The notes below the pieces were generated by a model. It made no database searches and was not told where the DNA came from. It saw nothing but the letters and a program-made list of their open reading frames with translations. From Streptomyces sp. CB01881 (GTDB lineage Bacteria > Actinomycetota > Actinomycetes > Streptomycetales > Streptomycetaceae), in assembly GCF_002953255.1 (NCBI RefSeq), contig NZ_CP026498.1:6064349-6128348 (forward strand): 64,000 nucleotides of DNA. Reading direction: 5' to 3'. The translations under genes were made by a program, and so were the position numbers. Below are positions 13,369 through 21,959 of this stretch, one piece after another (the stretch's first letter is position 1; each line of letters starts with the position of its first letter).

Positions 13369-13956
13369 TCAGCTCCAGTCGGCCAGCGGCCAGGCGCGGA
13401 CCGTCTCGTAGTGCGTGACGCCGCCGTCCGGCTCGCTCTTCATCAGGTGCAGCTCGGCGGCCTCCCACTCCGGCCCCCGGTAGTCGCCGAGCGCCAGCGC
13501 CAGGGAGTCCAGCTCCGCCGCCGCCATCCGCTGCACCGCCCGCCGGTGGCCGCGCGAGGAGCCCGCCCGGGCCAGGGTCAGGTGCGGGTGGAAGGTGAAC
13601 GCGTCCACCTCGCCGATCACGTCCGCGGTGGCCTCGTTCACCGCCTCGGCGAGCCGCCGCAACGCCCAGGTCTGGCCCTCCACCCCGGCCCAGAGCACCC
13701 GGTCGCCGAACCGGCCGGCCCCGGCGATCCGCAGCCGGTGCACGGCGTGCACCTCGGCCACCCCGGCCAGCCCGGCCTCCAGCTCGGGCAGCCGCTCGGC
13801 CGGCACCTCGCCGAGGAAGGCCAGGGTCAGGTGCCAGCCCTCGACCGTCGTCCAGCGCAACCGGTCCGCCCCGGGCAGCCCGCGCACCGGCTCCACCGCG
13901 TCGTAGAGCCCCTGCAACGCCTCGACCGGCGGCAGCACCGCCACAAAGAGCCTCAT
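13369..13956 (-). CDS. thpR: RNA 2',3'-cyclic phosphodiesterase (2'-5' RNA ligase family)
   Basis: A 195-residue 2H phosphoesterase. Both HxTx motifs are present: HLTL in EGWHLTLAFLG (about residues 42-45) and HLTL in FHPHLTLARAG (about 124-127). The N-terminus MRLFVAVLPP is typical. It hydrolyses 2',3'-cyclic phosphate RNA ends and has weak ligase activity in characterised members. It is divergent from the GNAT gene after 113 bases. Cytosolic. Confidence 0.9.
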   Translation of the reverse strand: MRLFVAVLPPVEALQGLYDAVEPVRGLPGADRLRWTTVEGWHLTLAFLGEVPAERLPELEAGLAGVAEVHAVHRLRIAGAGRFGDRVLWAGVEGQTWALRRLAEAVNEATADVIGEVDAFTFHPHLTLARAGSSRGHRRAVQRMAAAELDSLALALGDYRGPEWEAAELHLMKSEPDGGVTHYETVRAWPLADWS

Positions 13957-14069
13957 GGAGCCATTTTCCTTCCCCCGCGATCCCCCGCGATCCGCCCGGC
14001 CGTCCTCCCCCGCCCGGCGATCCGCCCACCGTCTTCCCGCGCGGAGCCGTTTGGGTTAGAACGGGTTCC

Positions 14070-14588
14070 ATGAAGATCCGTACCGGCGGCCCCGACGACA
14101 TCGCCGACATCCTCGCCCTGCTCGACGGAGCCGTCACCTGGCTCACCGGACAGGGCCGCACCGGCCAGTGGGGCGACCAGCCCTTCAGCGGCAACCCGAC
14201 CAGGGTCGAGCACACCGAGAAGTACGGCCGTGAGCCCTTCCTGATCCGCCTCGCCGTGGACGACGAGGGCCGCACGGTGGGCTCCTGCGTCCTCTCCGAG
14301 GAGCGCGGCACCTACATCCCCGCGGTGGAGGAGCGCGAGCTGTACATCCGCAACCTGGTCACCGACCGGACCCGCAAGGGCTCGGGCATCGGCGCCGCGC
14401 TGATCGCCGACGCCCTGGACGAGGCCCGCCGCCGCGGCATCGGCCTGGTCCGGGTGGACTGCTACGGGGGTGCCGACCGCAAGCTGGTGGGCCAGTACCG
14501 TGCGCTCGGCTTCACCGAGACCGTGGCGTTCGAGGTCGAGCAGCCGGGCGGGACCTGGCCCGGCCAGGTGCTGGAGATCCGGCTCTGA
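14070..14588 (+). CDS. GNAT-family N-acetyltransferase
   Basis: A 172-residue acetyltransferase with the acetyl-CoA loop in RTRKGSGIGAALI (about 108-120) and a later YRALGFTET block. It is probably leaderless, with TAGAAC seven bases before the ATG and no ribosome binding site. The substrate is not predictable. Confidence 0.88.
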   Translation: MKIRTGGPDDIADILALLDGAVTWLTGQGRTGQWGDQPFSGNPTRVEHTEKYGREPFLIRLAVDDEGRTVGSCVLSEERGTYIPAVEERELYIRNLVTDRTRKGSGIGAALIADALDEARRRGIGLVRVDCYGGADRKLVGQYRALGFTETVAFEVEQPGGTWPGQVLEIRL

Positions 14589-14686
14589 CGGCGAGTCCGG
14601 CAGCGGCCCGGCCGCCGCGGCACCGGCGGCGGCCGTGACCACCGACCCGGGGCGGGCGACCGCGCCCGCCCCGGGGCGACCGGCCG

Positions 14687-16210
14687 TCAGCAGGCGGCGG
14701 CCAGCTCCGACTTGGCCGTGGTGCGGACGCGCGGCACGAAGGCCACCACCCGCCCGCCGCGGCCCGGGTGCAGGTCGACCCGGACCTTCAGGTCGGCACT
14801 GCGTGCCAGCACCAGGCCGACCGTTGCGGCGGCCAGCGCCGAGACCAGCCCGCAGGCCAGCAGCCCGAGCCGCGGCCCGTACGAGGCCGTCACCCAGCCC
14901 ACGACCGGCGCGCCGATCGGCGTGCCACCGGTGAAGACCAGCACCAGCAGGCCCATCACCCGGCCCCGCATCTCCGGGTCGGTGGCCAGCTGGAGCATGG
15001 AGTTGACCGAGGTGTTGAAGCTCAGCCCGAACACGCCGATCAGCGTCAGCAGCACCGCGAAGGTCCAGTAGCCGGGGGCGAACGCGGCCACCACCTCCAG
15101 CGTGCCGAAGGCCAGTGCCGCTCCCACCAGCCGGCGCAGCCTGGGCGCTCCCCGGCGGGCCGCGAGCAGGGCGCCGGCCAGCGAGCCGACCGCCATCGCG
15201 GTGTTCAGCAGGCCGTACTGCCCGGCGCCCACCTTGAAGGTGTCGTAGGCGAAGCCGGAGAGCAGCGTCGGGAAGTTGAACCCGAAGGTGCCGATGAACC
15301 CGGCCAGCACCATCGGCCAGAGCAGTTCGGGCCGCTCCTTCACGTACCGCAGCCCCTCCTTCAACTGCCCCTTCTCGCGGGCGATCGGCGCCGTCGGGCG
15401 CAGTTCGCCCGCGCGCATGGCGAGCAGTCCGCCGATCACGGCGGCGAAGGAGACGGCGTTCACCGCGAACGCCCAGCCGCTGCCGACCGCGGCGATCAGC
15501 AGGCCCGCGACGGCGGGACCGACCAGCCGGGCGGTCTGGAAGTTGGCGGCGTTCAGGCTGACGGCGTTGGCGAGGTCCTTCGGGCCGACCATCTCGGAGA
15601 CGAAGGCCTGCCGGGTCGGGTTGTCGACCACGGTGACCAGGCCGAGCAGCAGCGCGAACGCGTACACGTAGTACGGCGTCACGACGCCGCCGATGGTCAG
15701 CGCGGCCAGGCCGGCGGCCAGCAGGCCCATAGCGCCCTGGGTGTAGACCAGCAGGCGGCGCTTGGGCATCCGGTCGGCGAGCACCCCGCCGAACAGGCCG
15801 AGCAGCAGCATCGGCAGGAACTGCATGGCGGTGGTGATGCCGACGGCCAGCGGGCTGCCGGTGAGGCTGAGGACTAGCCAGTCCTGTGCGATCCGCTGCA
15901 TCCAGGTGCCGGTGTTGGAGACCACCTGGCCTGCGAAGTAGTAGCGGTAGTTGCGGACGCGCAGTGAGGAGAACATCCCCCCGGGCCGGGTGAAGCGGGC
16001 GCCGGTCGGGGACGTGGCCACGGTGCCGTGGCCTTGAGCGGCGGGGTCTACCGCCGCGGTGCGTTCGTCGGGGTCGTCGTCGCCGTTGCCCGGCAGCCCC
16101 GTGGGGGCGGGTGCCTGGGCGTCGGCGGCCGCGGCGGAGGCTGCGGCGGGGTCGGTGGTCGGCTCGTCGGTACGGATGGCGGCGGCGCTGGCTGCGGCCG
16201 GCGGTGTCAC
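14687..16210 (-). CDS. MFS transporter (EntS/MFS_3-like)
   Basis: A 507-residue major facilitator with an Ala/Pro-rich cytoplasmic N-terminal tail of about 75 residues, then SSLRVRNYRYYFAGQVVSNTGTWMQRIAQDWLVLSLTGS, the usual opening of this drug/siderophore-exporter group. The A-motif is GGVLADRMPKRRLL, and about 12 hydrophobic segments follow. GTG 16210 is supported by GGGAG six bases upstream. The MarR gene upstream on the same strand likely controls it. Substrate unknown. Confidence 0.9.
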   Translation of the reverse strand: MTPPAAASAAAIRTDEPTTDPAAASAAAADAQAPAPTGLPGNGDDDPDERTAAVDPAAQGHGTVATSPTGARFTRPGGMFSSLRVRNYRYYFAGQVVSNTGTWMQRIAQDWLVLSLTGSPLAVGITTAMQFLPMLLLGLFGGVLADRMPKRRLLVYTQGAMGLLAAGLAALTIGGVVTPYYVYAFALLLGLVTVVDNPTRQAFVSEMVGPKDLANAVSLNAANFQTARLVGPAVAGLLIAAVGSGWAFAVNAVSFAAVIGGLLAMRAGELRPTAPIAREKGQLKEGLRYVKERPELLWPMVLAGFIGTFGFNFPTLLSGFAYDTFKVGAGQYGLLNTAMAVGSLAGALLAARRGAPRLRRLVGAALAFGTLEVVAAFAPGYWTFAVLLTLIGVFGLSFNTSVNSMLQLATDPEMRGRVMGLLVLVFTGGTPIGAPVVGWVTASYGPRLGLLACGLVSALAAATVGLVLARSADLKVRVDLHPGRGGRVVAFVPRVRTTAKSELAAAC

Positions 16211-16334
16211 GGTGGTCTCCCCTCGCGGCGCGACGACCCGTCGAGGGGTCGTCGCGCTCCTGGTGTCGGTGGTCGGCGCTGCGGTGATGCGGTTCTCCTT
16301 CGTCCTCCGGCGGCTGACCGGAAACAGGTGTGCC

Positions 16335-16769
16335 TCAGAGATGTGCGAGCTTGTACAGCACGGGAGCGGCGTCCCGGAGGACGGCCCACTCCTCCTCGTC
16401 GAGCCCTTCGGCGAGCTCGGCGAGCCAGGCGTTGCGCCGACGGCGGCTCTCCTGGAGGATCACCTCCGCCTGCTCGGTGCTGCTGACGACCACCTGCCGG
16501 CGGTCCTCCGGGTGCGGTTCCCTCCGCACCAGGCCCTTCTCCTCCAGCATCGCGACGATCCTGGTCATGGAGGGCGGCTGGACGTGCTCCTTCCGGGCGA
16601 GCTCACCCGGCGTGGCCTTCCCGCAGCGCGCGAGGGTGCCCAGCACCCCCATCTCGGTAGGGCTGAGCGACTCCTCGACCCGCTGGTGACGCAGGCGACG
16701 GGAGAGGCGCATGGTGGACGACCGCAGCTGACTGATGGCTGCGAGGTCCTGCTCGGACATCTCGGGCAT
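16335..16769 (-). CDS. MarR-family transcriptional regulator
   Basis: A 144-residue MarR protein with a winged helix (SPTEMGVLGTLARCGKATPGELARKEHVQPPSMTRIVAMLEEKGLVRREPHPEDRRQ) containing the conserved DRR wing. It is probably leaderless: TAGTCT six bases before ATG 16769; ATG at codon 4 is an alternative. It precedes the MFS gene by 124 bases and probably represses both. Confidence 0.9.
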   Translation of the reverse strand: MPEMSEQDLAAISQLRSSTMRLSRRLRHQRVEESLSPTEMGVLGTLARCGKATPGELARKEHVQPPSMTRIVAMLEEKGLVRREPHPEDRRQVVVSSTEQAEVILQESRRRRNAWLAELAEGLDEEEWAVLRDAAPVLYKLAHL

Positions 16770-16940
16770 GTATTTAGACTACGTCATTACTCTCGCTAAG
16801 GAAAATTGGTTACCGGCGGCCCTTCGCCCACCCCTCCCCCCACCCTTCGCCGGCGGCTCCCCGCGCCGCGCGCGGCCCCGAGCGCGATGCTGGTCATGAC
16901 GGGTTCCGCACCCACCCCTCAGGAGAAGGGCCGACCAGAA

Positions 16941-17345
16941 ATGTCCGACCTCGCCGACCTCGCCCCCGAGCAGAACGACACCGGCTTCGCCCGCCTCGCC
17001 ATGGTCACCATCGACTGCGCCGACCCGGTCGCGCTGGCCGCCTTCTACGGCGAGCTGCTCGGGTGGGAGACCCGGCACGTGGACGAGCACTTCGCCATCC
17101 TGGACAACCCGGAGGGCGGCAGCCCGCTCGGCTTCGGGCGGGTCACCGGCTACCGGCCGGAGCCGTGGACCGAGCCGGACGGCAGCAAGCACTTCCACCT
17201 GGACTTCTACGTCGACGACCTGGACGAGGCCACCGCCCGGGCACTCGCGCTCGGCGCCACCGAACCGCAGTACCAGCACGGCCGCACCCTCAAGGTGCTG
17301 ATCGACCCGGCCGGCCACCCGTTCGGACTAGCTCCCCTGGAGTGA
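16941..17345 (+). CDS. VOC-family (glyoxalase/bleomycin-resistance-like) protein
   Basis: A 134-residue vicinal-oxygen-chelate protein: a single beta-alpha-beta-beta-beta module doubled (MVTIDCADPVALAAFYGELLGWE, then HFHLDFYVDDLDEA). It ends in DPAGHPFGLAP, typical of the glyoxalase-like domain group. ATG 16941 follows an AGGAG about 15 bases upstream, so the ribosome binding site is distant. It may be an enzyme or a binding protein; metal ligands cannot be assigned with certainty. Confidence 0.85.
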   Translation: MSDLADLAPEQNDTGFARLAMVTIDCADPVALAAFYGELLGWETRHVDEHFAILDNPEGGSPLGFGRVTGYRPEPWTEPDGSKHFHLDFYVDDLDEATARALALGATEPQYQHGRTLKVLIDPAGHPFGLAPLE

Positions 17346-17478
17346 CGGCCGGGAGGCCCTCACGGCCCCGTGGGGAGGCGGAGTGTGCATGCGCAGGCAG
17401 CGTCAGGGCTTGGTGCCGAGATCTTGCCGATCACGTAAAGAACGGCTCTGACCTGCGAGTTCACCAAAAATACGAACA

Positions 17479-17507
17479 TTGTGCGACTCATCGGTAATGA
17501 CTACTGT
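17479..17507 (+). promoter_or_regulatory. candidate promoter for the MHYT gene
   Basis: TTGTGC at 17479-17484, a spacer of exactly 17 bases and TACTGT at 17502-17507 lie in an AT-richer stretch of the 329-base gap 17346-17674. The predicted leader is about 160 bases and carries a small CCCC/GGGG hairpin just after the -10. No gene was seen in the gap. Confidence 0.45.
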
Positions 17508-17674
17508 CCCCGTTGTCAGGGGCACCACACGCCAGGCTTCCCCCGGGCAGGGGCGCGACACCCGCGCGTACCGCGCACCCGGCTTCGCCACCCGTGACCG
17601 GGCCGCCCCACGGCCGGCGCGTCCGCCCGATCCTGGCGTCAGTCCTCCCCCCAAACCCGTCAGGGAGCTTCCTC

Positions 17675-18457
17675 GTGGGAGAGATCCATCATGCCGACCA
17701 CGGCTGGCTGACGCCGGCGGTCTCGTACTTCGTCGCCTGCCTGGGCGCCTTCGTCGCCCTGCGCAGCACCCGCTGGGCGCTCGTCTCCACCGGCCGCACC
17801 CGCGTCTACTGGCTGCTGTTCGCGTCGACCTCGCTCGGCGCGGGCATCTGGTCGATGCACTTCATCGCGATGCTGGGCTTCTCCGTCACCGGCGTCGAGA
17901 TCAGCTACCGCCCGGGGCCGACCGTGCTCAGCCTGCTCGTGGCGATCCTCGTGGTCGGCCTCGGCATGTTCGCCGTCGGCTACAGCCGCCACCGGGTCGC
18001 CGCGCTGCTCGCGGGCGGGCTGACCACCGGGCTCGGCGTCGCGGCCATGCACTACCTCGGCATGGCCGCCATGGTCCTGCCCGGCCACGTCGGCTACGAC
18101 CAGACCACGGTGTGGCTCTCGGTCGGCATCGCGGTGTTCGCCGCGACGGCCGCGCTCTGGGCCGCACTGAACATCCGGGGCACCCTCGCGGTGCTCGCCG
18201 CGGCCCCGGTGATGGGCGTCGCGGTGTGCGCGATGCACTACACCGGGATGGCCGCCGTCTCCGTCCGGCTGGACGCCTCGCAGAGCACGGCGGACGGGGT
18301 GATGGCGCTCCAGTTCATCTTCCCGCTGGTGGTCGGGCTGGGCTGCTACATCTTCTTCGGCTCGCTGGCCTTCGCGGTGTCGCCGAGCCGCAGCACCGTC
18401 AACGCGCAGCCGGTCCTGGTCGGGCGGGCGGCACCGCTGGCCCCGCACGGACGCTGA
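17675..18457 (+). CDS. MHYT-domain integral membrane protein
   Basis: A 260-residue membrane protein with three MHYT-type repeats: WSMHFIAMLGF, AAMHYLGMAAMV and CAMHYTGMAAV. Each Met-His pair lies near a membrane edge, with about seven hydrophobic segments in all. The family is thought to bind copper and sense gas or redox. No GGDEF, EAL or kinase domain is fused, so it is a stand-alone sensor or structural module. GTG 17675 is chosen because AGGGAG lies 8 bases upstream; an in-frame upstream extension is Pro/Arg-rich and unlikely. Confidence 0.88.
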   Translation: MGEIHHADHGWLTPAVSYFVACLGAFVALRSTRWALVSTGRTRVYWLLFASTSLGAGIWSMHFIAMLGFSVTGVEISYRPGPTVLSLLVAILVVGLGMFAVGYSRHRVAALLAGGLTTGLGVAAMHYLGMAAMVLPGHVGYDQTTVWLSVGIAVFAATAALWAALNIRGTLAVLAAAPVMGVAVCAMHYTGMAAVSVRLDASQSTADGVMALQFIFPLVVGLGCYIFFGSLAFAVSPSRSTVNAQPVLVGRAAPLAPHGR

Positions 18458-18523
18458 GCACGGACAGGGCCCCGGACCCCGGTCTCCTCACCGGGCCCGG
18501 GGCCCTGCCGCCCGCGGGCCGTG

Positions 18524-20236
18524 CTACTCCGGCCTGCCGAGCAGCCCGGTCAGGTGCTCCGGCGTCGCGACCGGGCAGACCTTGTGCACGAAGTCGCGCC
18601 GCAGCCCGTGGTACGGCTCGCCGTCCCGGTAGAAGTTGCGGTGCATCAGGCGCAGTTCCTCCGCCCGGTACCCGGCGAGCGGCCTGGCGTCCTCGTCCTC
18701 GGCCCGGCGGCGCTTCTTCTCCACCAGCCGGCCGGTCAGCTCCGGCGAGCCCGCCAGCCGGGCCGCCTCCCGGGCCACCCAGCGGCGGAATTCGGCCGCG
18801 CTGCCGCCCGCCGTCCGGTCGACCAGGCCCAGCCGCTCGGCCTGTGCCGCGCCGACCGGCAGGGCCTGCGCGGTCAGCCGCCCGGCCTGCTCGGCGCCGA
18901 CCCGACGGGGCAGCGTGTACGTCCAGTACTCGGAGCCGTGGAGGCCCATCAGCCGGTAGTGCGGGTTGAGGACGGCCGACTCGCGGCACCAGACCTCGTC
19001 GGCGGCGATCGCCAGCATCAGCCCGCCGGCCGCCGCGTTCCCGGCCAGGGCGGAGACGGTCAGCTTGTCGGTGGTGGTGAGGACCGCCTCGACCAGGTCG
19101 TCCATCGCGTTGATGTTCTCCCAGGACTCCAGCGCCGGGTACGACGCCCCCTCGATCACGTTGAGGTGGATGCCGTTGGAGAAGAAGTCCCGGGCCGGGC
19201 CGAGCACCAGCACCGAGGTCGGCCGGTCCACGGCCTCCCGGTAGGCGGCCAGCAGGCGGCGGCACTGCTCGGTGCTCATCGCCCCGCCGGCGAAGGCGAA
19301 TTCGAGGAAGCCGACCTCGTCCTTCTCGTGGTACCGGATCTCCGCCCAGGTGTCCCGCCCGGCCGCCGAGGCCGGGGGGGCGGGCACCTCGCGGACCCGG
19401 CGGAGGTGGTCGGCGAGCACCGTCGCGGCCGGCCGTTTGAAGGTGGCCGGACCGCCGGGCGTGCGGCGCGGGCGCAGCTGCGGGATCCAGACCGCGCCGT
19501 CCACGGTGGCCCGGCAGATCGCGCCGTCCCGGGTCGCGATCACCGCGCCGGGCTCGCGGCCGCGCAGCTCGTCCTCGGGGTGGCCGCCGTGCAGGAAGTA
19601 CTCGCGCCCGTACAGCTCGTCCAGGACGCCCGGCTGCGAGTCGGCGGCGCGCAGCTTGCGCAGCACGGTGGCGGTGGGGTCGGCGGACCAGTCGATCCGG
19701 CGGGTCTCCTGCCGGAGGAGGGGCCGCAGCTCGCCACGGACGTCCGGGCGGGCGTAGTCCAGCGGTTCGGGGGTGAACAGCCCGCCCTGGAACCGGCCGA
19801 CGGCCAGCAGCACCGCCTCCACGGCGGCGTCCGCGACCTCGTTGCGGTAGATCTCGCTCTTGCCGCCGGCCGGGACGGGGAACTCGACGCAGGCCCAGAT
19901 GTCCCCGGCGTCCATCTCCCCGACCGCCTGGAGCACGGTCACGCCCCAACGCTCGGCTCCCTCGGTGATCGCCCAGTCCAGCGAGGACGGGCCGCGGTCG
20001 CCCTTGGGGCCGGGGTGCACGATCAGGACGGTGCGGCGCGACCAGATGTCCTCGGGAACGGCCTTGGTGAGCATCGGGCAGAGGATCAACTCGGGGTCGG
20101 TCCGCTCCACCGCCGCCCGCATCTGCTCGTCGCCGAGCGCCAGCTGGACGGCCACCTGGTGCCCGCGGTCACGGAGTTCGGTGTGGACGCGCTGGGTCAG
20201 GCTGTTGAACGCGCTGGCGATCAGGAGAATGCGCAA
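18524..20236 (-). CDS. hoxX: HoxX-like hydrogenase maturation protein (formyltransferase + enoyl-CoA hydratase fold)
   Basis: A 570-residue two-domain protein. The N-terminal half is like the formyl-transferase of formyl-THF enzymes (HPGPKGDRGPSSLDWAI near residue 75). The C-terminal half is a crotonase-like domain (ARDFFSNGIHLNVIE, LAGNAAAGGLMLAIAADEVW, LNPHYRLMGLHGSEYWTYTLPRRVG). HoxX proteins make CO from formyl-THF through formyl-CoA for the CO ligand of oxygen-tolerant [NiFe] hydrogenases. TTG 20236 is the likely start: GGAGG sits exactly six bases upstream. No hydrogenase or hyp genes occur in the window, so here it is an orphan. Confidence 0.82.
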   Translation of the reverse strand: MRILLIASAFNSLTQRVHTELRDRGHQVAVQLALGDEQMRAAVERTDPELILCPMLTKAVPEDIWSRRTVLIVHPGPKGDRGPSSLDWAITEGAERWGVTVLQAVGEMDAGDIWACVEFPVPAGGKSEIYRNEVADAAVEAVLLAVGRFQGGLFTPEPLDYARPDVRGELRPLLRQETRRIDWSADPTATVLRKLRAADSQPGVLDELYGREYFLHGGHPEDELRGREPGAVIATRDGAICRATVDGAVWIPQLRPRRTPGGPATFKRPAATVLADHLRRVREVPAPPASAAGRDTWAEIRYHEKDEVGFLEFAFAGGAMSTEQCRRLLAAYREAVDRPTSVLVLGPARDFFSNGIHLNVIEGASYPALESWENINAMDDLVEAVLTTTDKLTVSALAGNAAAGGLMLAIAADEVWCRESAVLNPHYRLMGLHGSEYWTYTLPRRVGAEQAGRLTAQALPVGAAQAERLGLVDRTAGGSAAEFRRWVAREAARLAGSPELTGRLVEKKRRRAEDEDARPLAGYRAEELRLMHRNFYRDGEPYHGLRRDFVHKVCPVATPEHLTGLLGRPE

Positions 20237-20442
20237 GGGGGGCCTCCGAGCAGTGACTGACGTCGTGCGCGGAGGCGATGAAACCAGGGCATGGACACGC
20301 AATGATTACGGTCCGGGCTTGCGCGCCCGACCCTCACCCACCCCGCACACCTGTGCCCGGGGCGGCGCGCAGGCTCCGCCCGATCTCCCCACGACCTCCC
20401 GATCCACCCCGTGACAAAAGCCCCCTCGGGAACGCTGCGGCG

Positions 20443-21366
20443 TCAGCGCGGGAACGCCCGCCGGGCGCGCCAGGTGGTGTGCTCGCGCGAGACGGCGTCC
20501 TCCGCCTCGGCGGCCAGCCGGGCCCAGCGCTGCTCGGCGTCCGGGGCCTTCAGGTCGAGGTCGGAGAGCTGGTTGCCGACGTTCTCCAGCTCGCGCGCGG
20601 CCAGCTGGTACGCGGCGGCCAGCGGGCGCAGCTGCTTCAGCTGGGTCCAGGCGATCACCGCGGCGGCCGCCGCCGAACTGGCCCCGAAGACGTGCACCGA
20701 CAGCGCGCCGGTCGCCTGGGCGATCGCCGCCGCCGCACCGATGATGATCAGCGCCGCTATCCCCAGCCCCCAGGACACCGCCTGCGACTCGCACGACTCG
20801 GCGCGCGAGCGGTACCACGTCCGCTGCCCCTCCACCCGGGTGCGCAGGTAGAGCGTCCGGCGGGCGACCAGGCTGGCGGAGCGGACGCGGCGCATCTCCG
20901 GGGTGATCTCCGGGATGGTGCCCGGCGGCACGATCTCCGGGTCCTCGAAGGCGCGCAGCACGTCCTCCAGCTGGAGCAGGTAGCCACGGTCCGTCTCCGC
21001 CGAGTCCGCGGCACCGTCGAACGGCCGGGCCCGCATCGAGTACTTCCAGGCGAGCGTCTTGACCGACTCGGCCGCCGCCCGCGCCTCGTACCACCGGCCC
21101 TGCGGGTTGCTGCGGCGCAGCCGCGACCAGAAGTAGCCGGCGACCAGGAACGCCACCACGGAGAAGAGCGGCGTGATGTCACCGTCCCCGCGGTGCTCCG
21201 GCCCCGGCAGCGACCCCACCGCCGCGGCGACCACCAGCATCGCGATCAGGCCGCGGTACCAGCGCAGCGTCTGCCGCTGCCCCTCCACCGACGCCCGGTC
21301 GGCCGTCCAGAACAGCTCCGGCAGCAGCCGTGCCTCGTCGCCCACGGGCGGATCTTCCTGCACCAT
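20443..21366 (-). CDS. DUF4231 (SLATT-type) membrane protein
   Basis: A 307-residue protein with two paired membrane regions (LRWYRGLIAMLVVAAAVG and PLFSVVAFLVAGYFW; later GLGIAALIIIGAAAAIAQ and VHVFGASSAAAAAVIAW) separated by a soluble helical segment. The ARAAAESVKTLAWKYSMRA block is characteristic of DUF4231/SLATT proteins, predicted pore-forming effectors in nucleotide-linked conflict systems. ATG 21366 has GGAGGGGG upstream. It is divergent from the ESX-like/toxin genes and may belong to the same conflict island. No cyclic-nucleotide synthase is next to it. Confidence 0.7.
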   Translation of the reverse strand: MVQEDPPVGDEARLLPELFWTADRASVEGQRQTLRWYRGLIAMLVVAAAVGSLPGPEHRGDGDITPLFSVVAFLVAGYFWSRLRRSNPQGRWYEARAAAESVKTLAWKYSMRARPFDGAADSAETDRGYLLQLEDVLRAFEDPEIVPPGTIPEITPEMRRVRSASLVARRTLYLRTRVEGQRTWYRSRAESCESQAVSWGLGIAALIIIGAAAAIAQATGALSVHVFGASSAAAAAVIAWTQLKQLRPLAAAYQLAARELENVGNQLSDLDLKAPDAEQRWARLAAEAEDAVSREHTTWRARRAFPR

Positions 21367-21629
21367 CGGTCGAGCCCCCTCCCCGTCTCCCGTCCAGGCA
21401 GTATGCCCACCGTCAACTGGCCTACACAGCTCCCTTTTTGACACCTCCTGTGCGCCTGACGGTGCGCCGTCCGCCACCCAGCGGCCGTACGGCGGCGCTC
21501 CGACGGGTCCGAACGTTCACCGGGCTCACCCAACCGGTGGGGAACCACCCGTTCCGGTGCGGCCGTCCCCAGCATCGGCCCGCCGGCCCGCCCGGCGCTA
21601 GGGGGCCGGTGCACGACAGGGAGGGACCA

Positions 21630-21959
21630 ATGGCAGGACAAGGCTTCAGCGTGGACCTGGGTGCGCTCGACGACGCGGCCTCGGGCATCACGGACACGCT
21701 GGCCAAGCTGCAGTTCAAGAAGGTCAGCGACCTCGACCCGCAGAAGGAGGACTTCGGCCACGACCACCTGGCCGGCGTGGTCGAGAAGTTCTGCACCCGC
21801 TGGGAGATCGGTGTGGAGAACCTGGCGAAGGACGCCCAGGAGGTCTCGAAGAGGCTGAACGCGAGCGTGAAGGCCTACCGGGAGATCGACGGCCACATCG
21901 TCGGCCACCTGAGCGGGACGCTCAGCCGCGACAGCGGCAAGGACCCGGGGGCGAACTGA
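21630..21959 (+). CDS. small ESX/WXG100-like helical protein
   Basis: A 109-residue protein predicted to be mostly helical, with a central FCTRWEIGVENLAKDAQEVSKRLNASVKAYREID that resembles the WxG-type helical hairpins of type VII secretion partners. It has no signal peptide. GGGAGG lies 6 bases before the ATG. Its TGA overlaps the toxin gene start by one base (TGATG), so the pair is cotranslated and this is probably the secretion partner or chaperone of the toxin. Confidence 0.65.
   Translation: MAGQGFSVDLGALDDAASGITDTLAKLQFKKVSDLDPQKEDFGHDHLAGVVEKFCTRWEIGVENLAKDAQEVSKRLNASVKAYREIDGHIVGHLSGTLSRDSGKDPGAN

Noticed and set aside
18524-20236. Plain enoyl-CoA hydratase
   Set aside because: The crotonase-like half is fused to a formyltransferase-like half with HPGPKGDRGPSS, which is the HoxX layout.
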